The notes under the pieces were generated by a model. The model searched no databases. It was not told the origin of the DNA and saw only the letters and a program-made list of their open reading frames with translations. A stretch of DNA of 64,000 bases, from contig NZ_BQUN01000098.1 of NCBI RefSeq assembly GCF_026008495.1, forward strand, positions 1 to 64,000, given 5' to 3'. Below, in pieces: positions 34,085 through 41,991 of this stretch. The DNA is from Streptomyces sp. A012304 (lineage in GTDB: Bacteria > Actinomycetota > Actinomycetes > Streptomycetales > Streptomycetaceae). A program made the position numbers and the translations under genes. How positions within the stretch are numbered: position 1 is the stretch's first letter; every line of letters starts with the position of its first letter.

Positions 34085-34897
34085 GTGAAAAAGCTCTCCG
34101 CACGACGACGCCATCCGCTGGCGGCGGTCGTCGTCCTACTCCTCGCGCTGGCGGCCACTGGGGGGCTGTTCGCCTGGCTCGCCCCCGCGAGCCAGGCGAA
34201 GGCAGACGAAACCGCCCAGTCCCTCGCCATCGAAGAGGGCAAGAAGCTCTACGCCGTCGGCTGCGCCAGCTGCCACGGCACCGGCGGTCAGGGCAGCTCC
34301 GACGGTCCCAGCCTGGTCGGCGTGGGCGCCGCGGCCGTCGACTTCCAGGTCGGCACCGGCCGTATGCCGGCGGCGACCTCCCAGGGCGCCCAGGTGCCGC
34401 GGAAGAAGGTCATCTACACGCAGGCGCAGATCGACCAGCTCGCCGCGTACATCTCCTCCCTCGGTGCCGGCCCGTCCATTCCGACGGAGGCCCAGTACGG
34501 CCCGGAGGGCGCGGACATCGCCAAGGGCGGTGACCTGTTCCGCACCAACTGCGCGCAGTGCCACAACTTCACCGGCAAGGGCGGCGCCCTCACCAACGGC
34601 AAGTACGCGCCCACGCTCGAGGACGTGGACCCCAAGCACATCTACGAGGCCATGCAGACCGGCCCGCAGAACATGCCCTCCTTCCCCGACACCACGCTGT
34701 CCGAGCAGAACAAGAAGGACATCATCGCCTACCTGAACGCGGTCGACGGCAAGGAGACGGCCAGCTACGGCGGTCTTGAGCTGGGTGGCATCGGACCGGT
34801 CGCCGAGGGTCTGTTCGGCTGGATCTTCGGTCTGGGCGGGCTGATCGCCGTCGCCGTTTGGGTTGCCGCTCGGACCGCAAAGGCCAAGAAGTCATGA
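34085..34897 (+). CDS. qcrC: Diheme cytochrome c subunit of the bc1 complex
   Basis: 270 residues. Signal/anchor helix, then two c-type heme sites, CASCH (C60-H64) and CAQCH (C156-H160), and a C-terminal membrane helix (GWIFGLGGLIAVAVWVAA). In actinobacteria without soluble cytochrome c this diheme protein wires the bc1 complex directly to the aa3 oxidase. GTG start. Overlaps qcrA by ATGA. Confidence 0.97.
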   Translation: MKKLSARRRHPLAAVVVLLLALAATGGLFAWLAPASQAKADETAQSLAIEEGKKLYAVGCASCHGTGGQGSSDGPSLVGVGAAAVDFQVGTGRMPAATSQGAQVPRKKVIYTQAQIDQLAAYISSLGAGPSIPTEAQYGPEGADIAKGGDLFRTNCAQCHNFTGKGGALTNGKYAPTLEDVDPKHIYEAMQTGPQNMPSFPDTTLSEQNKKDIIAYLNAVDGKETASYGGLELGGIGPVAEGLFGWIFGLGGLIAVAVWVAARTAKAKKS

Positions 34898-35952
34898 GTA
34901 GCCAAGACATTCCAGAAGAGAACCTGCCCGCTGAGCAGGACCACGCGCACGGCGCGGTGGGCGTGGCGGACGAGAAGCACCTGTTCGCCGACCCCGGCCT
35001 GCCGCCCCACGAGCACCGGATGCAGGACATCGACGAGCGGGCCGCCAAGCGGTCCGAGCGTACGGTCGCCCTCCTGTTCACGGTGTCGATGCTGGCCACC
35101 GTCGCCTTCATCGCCTCGTACGTGGCGATCCCGCACGACAAGACGACCTACATCTGGCCGCTCGGCCGCATCAGCGCGCTGAACTTCGCACTCGGTCTGA
35201 CTCTGGGCCTGTCCCTGTTCTGCATCGGCGCGGCCGCCGTCCACTGGGCCCGCACCCTGATGTCCGACGTGGAGATCGCCGACGAGCGGCACCCGATCGA
35301 GGCGGCGCCCGAGGTCAAGGCCAAGGTCATGGCCGACTTCAGGCAGGGCGCCAAGGAGTCCGCGCTCGGCCGTCGCAAGCTGCTCCGCACCACGATGTTC
35401 GGCGCGCTGGCCCTCTTCCCGCTCTCCGGCGTCGTTCTGCTGCGCGACCTGGGGCCGCTGCCCGAGGAGAAGCTGCGCCACACGCTGTGGGCCAAGGGCA
35501 AGCTGCTCGTCAACATGAACACCAACGAGCCGCTGCGTCCCTCGGACGTCGCGGTCGGCTCCCTCACCTTCGCCAAGCCGGAGGGCCTGGAGGAGCACGA
35601 CCACGACTTCCAGACCGAGATCGCCAAGGCGGCCCTGATGATCGTCCGGATCCAGCCGGACAACATCAAGGACAAGCGCGAGCTCGAGTGGTCGCACGAG
35701 GGCATCGTGGCGTACTCGAAGATCTGCACCCACGTCGGTTGCCCGATCTCCCTGTACGAGCAGCAGACGCACCACGTGCTGTGCCCCTGCCACCAGTCCA
35801 CCTTCGACCTGTCCGACGGTGCCCGAGTGATCTTCGGCCCGGCCGGTCACGCCCTGCCGCAGCTGCGCATCGGCGTGAACGACGAGGGCTACCTCGAGGC
35901 GCTCGGCGACTTCGAAGAGCCCGTCGGTCCTGCCTTCTGGGAGCGCGGATGA
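34894..35952 (+). CDS. qcrA: Rieske iron-sulfur subunit of the bc1 complex
   Basis: 352 residues, longer than classical Rieske proteins because of three N-terminal membrane helices, typical of actinobacteria. The [2Fe-2S] motifs are complete: CTHVGC (C278, H280, C283) and CPCHQS (C297, C299, H300). Transfers electrons from menaquinol to QcrC. Start and stop overlap neighbours as ATGA, so translation is coupled. Confidence 0.97.
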   Translation: MSSQDIPEENLPAEQDHAHGAVGVADEKHLFADPGLPPHEHRMQDIDERAAKRSERTVALLFTVSMLATVAFIASYVAIPHDKTTYIWPLGRISALNFALGLTLGLSLFCIGAAAVHWARTLMSDVEIADERHPIEAAPEVKAKVMADFRQGAKESALGRRKLLRTTMFGALALFPLSGVVLLRDLGPLPEEKLRHTLWAKGKLLVNMNTNEPLRPSDVAVGSLTFAKPEGLEEHDHDFQTEIAKAALMIVRIQPDNIKDKRELEWSHEGIVAYSKICTHVGCPISLYEQQTHHVLCPCHQSTFDLSDGARVIFGPAGHALPQLRIGVNDEGYLEALGDFEEPVGPAFWERG

Positions 35953-37571
35953 GCAACAACGACGACCGCCGCAAGGCACCCGCGGGCGAGCGGGTCGCCG
36001 ACTGGGCCGACGGCCGGCTGGGGATCTACTCCCTGGCCAAGGCCAACATGCGCAAGATCTTCCCGGACCACTGGTCCTTCATGCTGGGTGAGATCTGCCT
36101 CTACAGCTTCATCATCATCATCCTCACCGGTGTGTACCTGACGCTGTTCTTCCACCCGTCGATGAACGAGGTGGAGTACCACGGCAGCTACGTCCCGTTG
36201 CAGGGTCAGCTGATGTCCGAGGCGTTCAGCTCGACGCTGCACATCTCGTTCGACGTGCGCGGTGGTCTGCTCATCCGGCAGATCCACCACTGGGCGGCGG
36301 TCATCTTCCTCGCCGGCATGTTCGTGCACATGATGCGTGTCTTCTTCACCGGCGCCTTCCGCAAGCCGCGCGAGATCAACTGGCTGTTCGGCTTCCTGCT
36401 GTTCGTCCTCGGCATGTTCACCGGTTTCACCGGCTACTCGCTCCCGGACGACCTGCTCTCCGGCACCGGTGTCCGCTTCACGCAGGGCGCGATCCTGTCC
36501 GTGCCGATCGTCGGCACGTACATCTCGATGTTCATGTTCGGCGGGGAGTTCCCGGGCGGCGACTTCGTCGCGCGGTTCTACTCGGTCCACATCCTGCTGC
36601 TGCCGGGCATCATGCTCGGTCTGGTGGTCGGCCACCTGATCCTGGTCTTCTACCACAAGCACACGCAGTTCCCGGGCCCCGGCCGCACCAACAAGAACGT
36701 CGTCGGCATGCCGCTGCTGCCGGTGTACATGGCCAAGGCCGGAGGCTTCTTCTTCCTGGTCTTCGGTTTCATCGCGATCCTCGCCGGCATCGCCTCGATC
36801 AACCCGATCTGGGTCCTGGGCCCCTACCGTCCGGACCAGGTGTCGACGGGCGCCCAGCCCGACTGGTACATGGGCTTCGCCGAGGGTCTGGTCCGCGCCA
36901 TGCCGGGCTGGGAGATCAACTTCTGGGGTCACACGCTGGTCCTGGGCGTGTTCATCCCGCTGGTGCTCTTCGGTCTCTTCCTCGGTGTGATCGCGCTGTA
37001 CCCGTTCATCGAGTCCTGGATCACGGGCGACAAGCGCGAGCACCACATCCTGGACCGCCCGCGCAACGCCCCGACCCGTACGGCCTTCGGTGTCGCCTGG
37101 GTCACCGGCTACATGATCATGCTGGTGGGTGGTGGCAACGACATCATCGCCACCCACTTCCACCTGTCGATCAACGCGGTCACCTGGTTCGTCCGGATCG
37201 GCTTCTTCGTCGGACCGGTCCTGGCCTTCGTCGTCACCAAGCGGATCTGCCTCGGCCTCCAGCGCCGCGACAAGGACAAGGTGCTGCACGGTCGTGAGAC
37301 CGGCACCATCAAGCGCCTGCCGCACGGTGAGTTCATCGAGGTCCACGAGCCGCTCAGCCAGGAGCAGCTGTACACGCTCACCGCGCACGAGCAGTACGAG
37401 CCGTTCGAGATCGGCCCGACGGTCGACGAGAACGGTGTCGAGCGCAAGGTGAAGCGTTCCGAGAAGGTCCGCGCCAAGCTGAGCAAGGCGTACTACGGCG
37501 AGGACAGCCAGATCCCGAAGCCCACCGTCGAGGAGTACAGGGAGATCACGAGCGGCCACGGCCACCACTGA
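35949..37571 (+). CDS. qcrB: Cytochrome b subunit of the bc1 complex
   Basis: 540 residues. Eight to nine helices with the di-heme b region (HHWAAVIFLAGMFVHMMRVFFTGAFRKPREINWLFG) and an extended charged C-terminal tail beyond the core, as in other actinobacteria. Oxidises menaquinol; target of the QcrB inhibitor class in mycobacteria. Overlaps qcrA by ATGA and closes the operon before a strong terminator. Confidence 0.97.
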   Translation: MSNNDDRRKAPAGERVADWADGRLGIYSLAKANMRKIFPDHWSFMLGEICLYSFIIIILTGVYLTLFFHPSMNEVEYHGSYVPLQGQLMSEAFSSTLHISFDVRGGLLIRQIHHWAAVIFLAGMFVHMMRVFFTGAFRKPREINWLFGFLLFVLGMFTGFTGYSLPDDLLSGTGVRFTQGAILSVPIVGTYISMFMFGGEFPGGDFVARFYSVHILLLPGIMLGLVVGHLILVFYHKHTQFPGPGRTNKNVVGMPLLPVYMAKAGGFFFLVFGFIAILAGIASINPIWVLGPYRPDQVSTGAQPDWYMGFAEGLVRAMPGWEINFWGHTLVLGVFIPLVLFGLFLGVIALYPFIESWITGDKREHHILDRPRNAPTRTAFGVAWVTGYMIMLVGGGNDIIATHFHLSINAVTWFVRIGFFVGPVLAFVVTKRICLGLQRRDKDKVLHGRETGTIKRLPHGEFIEVHEPLSQEQLYTLTAHEQYEPFEIGPTVDENGVERKVKRSEKVRAKLSKAYYGEDSQIPKPTVEEYREITSGHGHH

Positions 37572-37590
37572 TCGCTGCGTCGCCACGCAA

Positions 37591-37635
37591 CGGCCGAAGG
37601 GCCCCGTCCGGTGTACGGACGGGGCCCTTCGCCGT
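37591..37635 (+). terminator. Terminator of ctaE-qcrCAB
   Basis: GAAGGGCCCCGTCCG pairs perfectly with its complement across a GTGTA loop (15-bp stem, 37596-37630) 24 nt after the qcrB stop. No T run. Confidence 0.92.
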
Positions 37636-37710
37636 GCCCCTGGCTGGATAGGGTGGAGCCGTCGAGACATGTGTCCCGTGGGCGGGACCCAACTGACCCA
37701 GGAGCGGCTT

Positions 37711-38775
37711 ATGAGCGCTGTGACCCCCGCTGGAGGCGACACCGCGGCGGGCCGTTCCTGGCCCGAGGTGCTGAACGCCCTGCTGTACGGCCGTGACCAG
37801 AGCGCCGACGCGACGGCCTGGGCGATGGACCGGATCATGCGCGGCGAGGCCACCGACGCGCAGATCGCCGGATTCGTGGTGGCGCTGCGCGCCAAGGGCG
37901 AGACCGTCGAGGAGATCAACGGTCTGGTGCGGACGATGTACGAGCACGCCAACGTGATCGAGGTGTCGGGCCGCACGGTCGACATCGTCGGCACCGGCGG
38001 CGACGGCGCGAAGACGGTGAACATCTCCACGATGTCCGCGCTGGTGGTGGCCGGCACGGGCGCGAAGGTCGTCAAGCACGGCAACCGCGCGGCCTCGTCG
38101 GCGTCGGGCTCCTCGGACGTGCTGGAGAAGCTGGGCGTCAACCTGGACCTGAGCCCGCGGCGGGTGGCCGAGGTGGCCGAGGAGGCCGGGATCACCTTCT
38201 GCTTCGCCATCAAGTTCCACCCGGCGCTGCGTCACGCGGGCGCCGCGCGCGGGCAGTTGGGCATCCGGACGGTGTTCAACGCGCTGGGCCCGCTGACCAA
38301 CCCGGCCAGGGTGCGCGCCCAGGCCGTCGGGGTCGCCGACCCGCGCATGGCCCCGATCATCGCGGGCGTCTTCGCCGAACGCGGCAACTCCTCGCTGGTG
38401 TTCCGCGGCGACGACGGCCTCGACGAGCTGACGACGACATCCACCTCCCGCGTCTGGATCGTCCGGGACGGCAAGGTCTCCGAGGAGGCCTTCGACCCGC
38501 GGGACGTCGGCATCGAGCTGGTGCCGGTGGAGGCCCTGCGCGGCGGCGACCCGTCGTACAACGCGGAGGTGGCGCGCCGGCTCCTCGACGGCGAGACGGG
38601 CCCGGTGCGGGACGCGGTCCTGCTGAACTCGGCGGCCGCGCTGGTCGCCCTGGACCCGACGGACGGCCCGCTCGCCGGGCAGCTCCGCGCCGGTATGGAG
38701 AAGGCGGCGCGGTCCATCGACTCGGGGGCCGCCAAGCGGACCCTGGAGCGCTGGGTGGCCGCCAGCAACGCCTGA
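37711..38775 (+). CDS. trpD: Anthranilate phosphoribosyltransferase
   Basis: 354 residues, PRPP-dependent second step of tryptophan synthesis. Signature GTGGDGAKTVNISTMSALV (PRPP loop) and KHGNRAASSASGSSDVLE are complete, with FHPALRHAG and the C-terminal helices. ATG with AGGAG 6 nt upstream gives MSAVTPAGG. Isolated from the rest of the trp genes, so it may be a second trpD copy or the only one; the sequence alone cannot tell. Own transcript ending at a hairpin. Confidence 0.95.
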   Translation: MSAVTPAGGDTAAGRSWPEVLNALLYGRDQSADATAWAMDRIMRGEATDAQIAGFVVALRAKGETVEEINGLVRTMYEHANVIEVSGRTVDIVGTGGDGAKTVNISTMSALVVAGTGAKVVKHGNRAASSASGSSDVLEKLGVNLDLSPRRVAEVAEEAGITFCFAIKFHPALRHAGAARGQLGIRTVFNALGPLTNPARVRAQAVGVADPRMAPIIAGVFAERGNSSLVFRGDDGLDELTTTSTSRVWIVRDGKVSEEAFDPRDVGIELVPVEALRGGDPSYNAEVARRLLDGETGPVRDAVLLNSAAALVALDPTDGPLAGQLRAGMEKAARSIDSGAAKRTLERWVAASNA

Positions 38776-38786
38776 CGCCGTGAGGG

Positions 38787-38824
38787 CGCGGTCCCGCGAT
38801 CCGGACACGAGTTGCGGGACCGCG
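38787..38824 (+). terminator. Terminator of trpD
   Basis: CGCGGTCCCGC pairs perfectly with GCGGGACCGCG over a 16-nt loop, 12 nt after the trpD stop. Confidence 0.8.
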
Positions 38825-38849
38825 ATCACTTCACGTACGTTCCTGTGCA

Positions 38850-38967
38850 GGTCATGAGTGACAGTCATGAGGCCCCGGCCGACTGTCCGGCAACCCTCCG
38901 TCCGTGGCGGGGTGCCCCGGGTGAAGACCAGGCCGTGGGCAGCGAGGTCCACGGCAAGCGCGGACCC
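38850..38967 (+). ncRNA. SAM-IV riboswitch
   Basis: S-adenosylmethionine-binding leader. The core ggtcatgagtg, CCCCGG...CCGGCAACCCTCC, GGGGTGCCCCGGGTGA and gaagaccagg match the SAM-IV/SAM-I family, and the 3' element GGTCC ACGGCAAGCGC GGACC is the SAM-IV-specific last stem-loop/pseudoknot arm. About 180 nt upstream of the class V aminotransferase start, whose expression it presumably lowers when SAM is high. Matched from memory of the Mycobacterium SAM-IV structure; a covariance-model search would settle it. Confidence 0.88.
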
Positions 38968-38997
38968 CTCGCACACCAGGGGTCCTGGTCGTCGAGG
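38967..38997 (+). promoter_or_regulatory. Hairpin burying a Shine-Dalgarno (riboswitch expression platform)
   Basis: ACCAGG-GGT-CCTGGT forms an inner stem and CCTCG (38967-38971) pairs with CGAGG (38993-38997), which overlaps the Shine-Dalgarno CGAGGAG of the next small frame. Its 5' arm adjoins the last SAM-IV stem, so the two could compete. Confidence 0.55.
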
Positions 38998-39005
38998 AGT
39001 CTTCC

Positions 39006-39026
39006 GTGAGCAAGCGAATGCGCTAG
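39006..39026 (+). CDS. Possible hexapeptide leader frame MSKRMR
   Basis: GTG AGC AAG CGA ATG CGC TAG, with GAGGAG 6 nt upstream, lies just after the SAM-IV riboswitch and its hairpin. Too short for a protein; it could be a regulatory leader whose translation is set by the riboswitch, or a chance frame beside a real ribosome site. Downstream 120 nt before the aminotransferase are pyrimidine-rich and hold no other gene. Confidence 0.4.
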   Translation: MSKRMR

Positions 39027-39147
39027 GGCCGCAGAGCCCCGCCTCCGCGTTCCCTTTATCGCCTTACCCCCTTTTTCACTTTCCTCCGTGCTTGAGCCGC
39101 GTCCGCTCGCACGGTGACTCCGCCTTGCTTCTCACGGGAGTTGAGCC

Positions 39148-40509
39148 ATGTCCGTCTCCACCGCTGCCGCCGCCCAGTCCGTTTGTGCCCCGCTGCCCGT
39201 TCTGGGCCGTGATGTCACCGTCCCGCTCGTCACGGGCGGCGAAGTCACCTACGCGGCGCTCGACTACGCGGCCAGCGCCCCCGCGCTCCAGCGCGTCTGG
39301 GACGACGTCGCGGCCTACGCGCCCTACTACGGCAGCGTCCACCGCGGCGCCGGCTACCTCTCGCAGCTCTCCACCGACCTGTTCGAGAACGCCCGCCGCA
39401 CGGTCGCCGAGTTCCTCGACTGCCGCGCCGACGACCAGCTGGTCTTCACCCGCTCCACCACCGACTCCCTCAACCTCCTCGCCGCCGCGCTCCCCGCCGA
39501 CTGCCAGGTCTTCGTCTTCGAGACCGAGCACCACGCCTCGCTGCTGCCGTGGAAGGACGCCCACGTCACCTACCTCGACGCCCCGCGCACCCCCGGGCAG
39601 GCCGTCGAGACCCTGGAGCGCGCCCTCGCCGACCGCGACCCCCACGGCCCGGCCCTGGTCTGCGTCACCGGCGCCTCCAACGTCACCGGCGAGCTGTGGC
39701 CCGTCCGGGAGCTGGCGGCCGCGGCGCACGCGCACGGCGCCCGTATCGTCCTGGACGCCGCCCAGCTCGCCCCGCACCACCCGGTCTCCGTCCGCGACCT
39801 CGACGTCGACTGGGTCGCCTTCTCCGGGCACAAGCTGTACGCGCCGTTCGGCTCCGGGGTGCTGGCCGGCCGTGCCGACTGGCTGCGCGCGGCCGAGCCG
39901 TACCTCGCGGGCGGCGGCGCCAGCCGCAAGGTCACCCGGCGCGAGGACGGGGGAGTGGACGTCGAGTGGCACGACAGCGCCGCACGCCACGAGGCCGGCT
40001 CCCCGAACGTCATCGGGGCCTACGCCATCGCCTCGGCCTGCAAGGCGCTGACCGAGGCCGGCTTCGACAGCCTCGTCGCCCGTGAGCGGCATCTGATCGC
40101 CACGGTCCGCGCGGGCCTGGCCGAGGTGCCCGAGGTGCGGATCCTGTCCCTCTTCGGCGACGACGCCCCGCGCGTCGGCGTGATCTCCTTCGTCGTGGAC
40201 GGCTGGAACAGCTCCCACTTCGCCGCCGCCCTCTCCGCGGAGTACGGCATCGGCGTCCGCGACGGCCTGTTCTGCGCCCACCCCCTGGTCCGCACCCTGC
40301 TGGGCAGCGACCCGCAGACCCAGGGCGAGTGCGGCGCCCCCGAGGCCGCCCCCGGGGAGAAGTCCCTCAACGCCATCCGGGTCAGCTTCGGCGCGGGCAC
40401 GCCGGACGAGCACGTGGAGCGCTTCGTCGCGGCCGTGCGGGAGCTGGTGAGCGACGGCGCGCGGTGGACGTACCGGACGCAGGACGGCCGCTGCGTCCCG
40501 GCGGTGTGA
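39148..40509 (+). CDS. Class V aminotransferase / cysteine desulfurase-like PLP enzyme
   Basis: 453 residues. PLP lysine K229 in FSGHKLYAPFG; a cysteine (C376, LFCAHP) sits where desulfurases have their persulfide site, although the flanking loop differs from IscS. Residues about 20-100 (DYAASAPALQRVW, GSVHRGAGYLSQLSTDLFENAR) are typical of SufS/CsdA-like enzymes. A SAM-IV riboswitch ahead ties it to sulfur-amino-acid supply. GGGAG lies 7 nt before the ATG. Exact reaction (desulfurase or lyase) cannot be fixed here. Confidence 0.9.
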   Translation: MSVSTAAAAQSVCAPLPVLGRDVTVPLVTGGEVTYAALDYAASAPALQRVWDDVAAYAPYYGSVHRGAGYLSQLSTDLFENARRTVAEFLDCRADDQLVFTRSTTDSLNLLAAALPADCQVFVFETEHHASLLPWKDAHVTYLDAPRTPGQAVETLERALADRDPHGPALVCVTGASNVTGELWPVRELAAAAHAHGARIVLDAAQLAPHHPVSVRDLDVDWVAFSGHKLYAPFGSGVLAGRADWLRAAEPYLAGGGASRKVTRREDGGVDVEWHDSAARHEAGSPNVIGAYAIASACKALTEAGFDSLVARERHLIATVRAGLAEVPEVRILSLFGDDAPRVGVISFVVDGWNSSHFAAALSAEYGIGVRDGLFCAHPLVRTLLGSDPQTQGECGAPEAAPGEKSLNAIRVSFGAGTPDEHVERFVAAVRELVSDGARWTYRTQDGRCVPAV

Positions 40510-40530
40510 GGCCGGCCGGCCTCGGCGGTC

Positions 40531-40812
40531 TCAGGAGTCCAGGCCGATGGCGAACGCGGCCTCCAGGTCGTGCTGCGAGTACGTCCGGAACGCCACGTGC
40601 GTGTCCGTCGCCTCCACCCCGGGGATCTTGCTGATCCGTCCGGGGATGACCTCGGCCAGGTCCTCGTGCTGCCGGACCCGGACCATCGCGATCAGGTCGT
40701 ACGTCCCCGTGACGGAGAAGACCTCGCTCACGGAGTCCAGCGAAGCGATCCGCTCCGCGATCTCGGGGATCCGGTCCACGCTGGTCTTGATGAGGACGAT
40801 CGCGGTGATCAC
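40531..40812 (-). CDS. Lrp/AsnC ligand-binding (RAM) domain protein, no DNA-binding domain
   Basis: 93 residues, only the RAM effector domain (ITAIVLIKTSVDRIPEIAERIASLDSV...VFSVTGTYDLIAMVRV...). Lrp family members carry an N-terminal helix-turn-helix that is absent here. Such stand-alone RAM proteins form amino-acid-binding oligomers and may adjust Lrp regulators. GTG start overlaps the rhomboid stop (GTGA), so the two are translated together. Confidence 0.9.
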   Translation of the reverse strand: MITAIVLIKTSVDRIPEIAERIASLDSVSEVFSVTGTYDLIAMVRVRQHEDLAEVIPGRISKIPGVEATDTHVAFRTYSQHDLEAAFAIGLDS

Positions 40813-41543
40813 GGCTGGTTCTCTCCCTCGGAGGCCGGAGCTGGGGCGGCCCTCACTCTAGTCGTCCCGCCGAAGCGGGCCCACGCGTAGGCGAAGCCCA
40901 GGCCGAAGCCCAGCAGGTGCGCCAGGTAGGCCACGCCGGGCCCCGGCCCGGCCCGGCCGGCGGCCACCCACTGGAGGGCGACCCAGAAGGGCAGCACCAC
41001 CCAGGCCGGGAAGCGCAGCGGCAGGAAGAACAGGAACGGCAGGAGACTGGTCACGCGCGCCCTGGGGAAGAGGAACAGGAACGCCCCGAGGACCGCCGAG
41101 ATCGCCCCGGACGCGCCGACCAGGGCCTGTCCGGAGCCGGCGTTGGCGGCGGCGTAGCCCAGCAGGGTCAGATAGCCGCAGCCGAGGTGGAAGAGGGCGA
41201 ACCGGACGCGACCCATCCGGTGCTCGGTCATCCCGCCGAAGACGTAGAGGAAGAGCATGTTGCCCAGCAGATGCACCCAGCTGCCGTGGACGAACAGGGC
41301 CGTCGCCGGGGTGAGGGCGGCGCCCGGGAAGCCCTCGAACAGCTCGGCGGGGATCACGCCCCAGCGCCGGAAATAGGCCCGCTGCGCGGCGGCGAGCGCG
41401 TCCCCGGAGCCGTACGCGGGATTGAGACCCGAGGCCGGGCCGATCACGAAGATCAGGCAGCACAGCGTGATCAGTCCGTACGTCACCGGCGCCGTGGGGT
41501 GCCGGAGGGCTCGGCCCACGGGCCCGCTCCAGTTGCCGATCAT
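40809..41543 (-). CDS. Rhomboid family intramembrane serine protease
   Basis: 244 residues, six helices. Catalytic serine S145 in GASGAISAVLGA and histidine H209 in YLAHLLGFGLGF form the dyad; N95 in HLLGNMLFLYVFGG matches the oxyanion region. Cleaves membrane helices; substrate unknown. ATG 41543 (an upstream GTG two codons earlier is possible). Followed by an overlapping RAM protein. Confidence 0.93.
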   Translation of the reverse strand: MIGNWSGPVGRALRHPTAPVTYGLITLCCLIFVIGPASGLNPAYGSGDALAAAQRAYFRRWGVIPAELFEGFPGAALTPATALFVHGSWVHLLGNMLFLYVFGGMTEHRMGRVRFALFHLGCGYLTLLGYAAANAGSGQALVGASGAISAVLGAFLFLFPRARVTSLLPFLFFLPLRFPAWVVLPFWVALQWVAAGRAGPGPGVAYLAHLLGFGLGFAYAWARFGGTTRVRAAPAPASEGENQP

Positions 41544-41712
41544 GGACACAGAGCATGACGTAACCGGACACACTCGCCCGGATCGCCTCGCCGCCGTGGA
41601 CGGACGGGCGGCGACTACCCGCCAGGCCGTAGGGTTACGAGCCACACGCACCGGGGAGCCTTGGGCGCGACCCGGCCGGAAGAACGACACTGGAAGAAAG
41701 CGGACAGTCACC

Positions 41713-41952
41713 ATGACGGTTCCCCTGCCGACCGCCACCACGCGGTGGCGCTGCACCCTCTGCGGCAACCTCACCCGGTTCGACGTGACGCGCTCGTCGA
41801 AGGTCGTCGAGTACGTCCACCTCGATCTCGCCGGTGAGCCGACGGTCGAGGAGCGGCAGGTGGTCAGTGAGACCATCGAGTCGGTGCGGTGCCGTTGGTG
41901 CAACGCCGTGGACCAGGTGGAACTCGTGGACAGGCCGGGTGCCGGCTCCTGA
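41713..41952 (+). CDS. Small zinc-ribbon protein (79 aa)
   Basis: 79 residues with two CxxC pairs, CTLCGN and CRWCNA, a likely zinc ribbon. MTVPLPTATTRWRCTLCGNL start; the ribosome site is weak. Function unknown. Followed 39 nt later by the NYN-domain gene, so probably cotranscribed; an RNA-linked role is suggested by that neighbour. Confidence 0.82.
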   Translation: MTVPLPTATTRWRCTLCGNLTRFDVTRSSKVVEYVHLDLAGEPTVEERQVVSETIESVRCRWCNAVDQVELVDRPGAGS

Positions 41953-41991
41953 ACCGGGAGCGGTGCCCGCACAGCTAGTGGGGTGTGACGG

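Noticed and set aside
37609..37796. Small gene overlapping the trpD leader
   Set aside because: The frame runs over the qcrB terminator and into trpD in another phase, with no ribosome site.
38812..39009. 65-aa protein in the trpD-aminotransferase gap
   Set aside because: It lies across the SAM-IV riboswitch, whose conserved RNA features explain the sequence.
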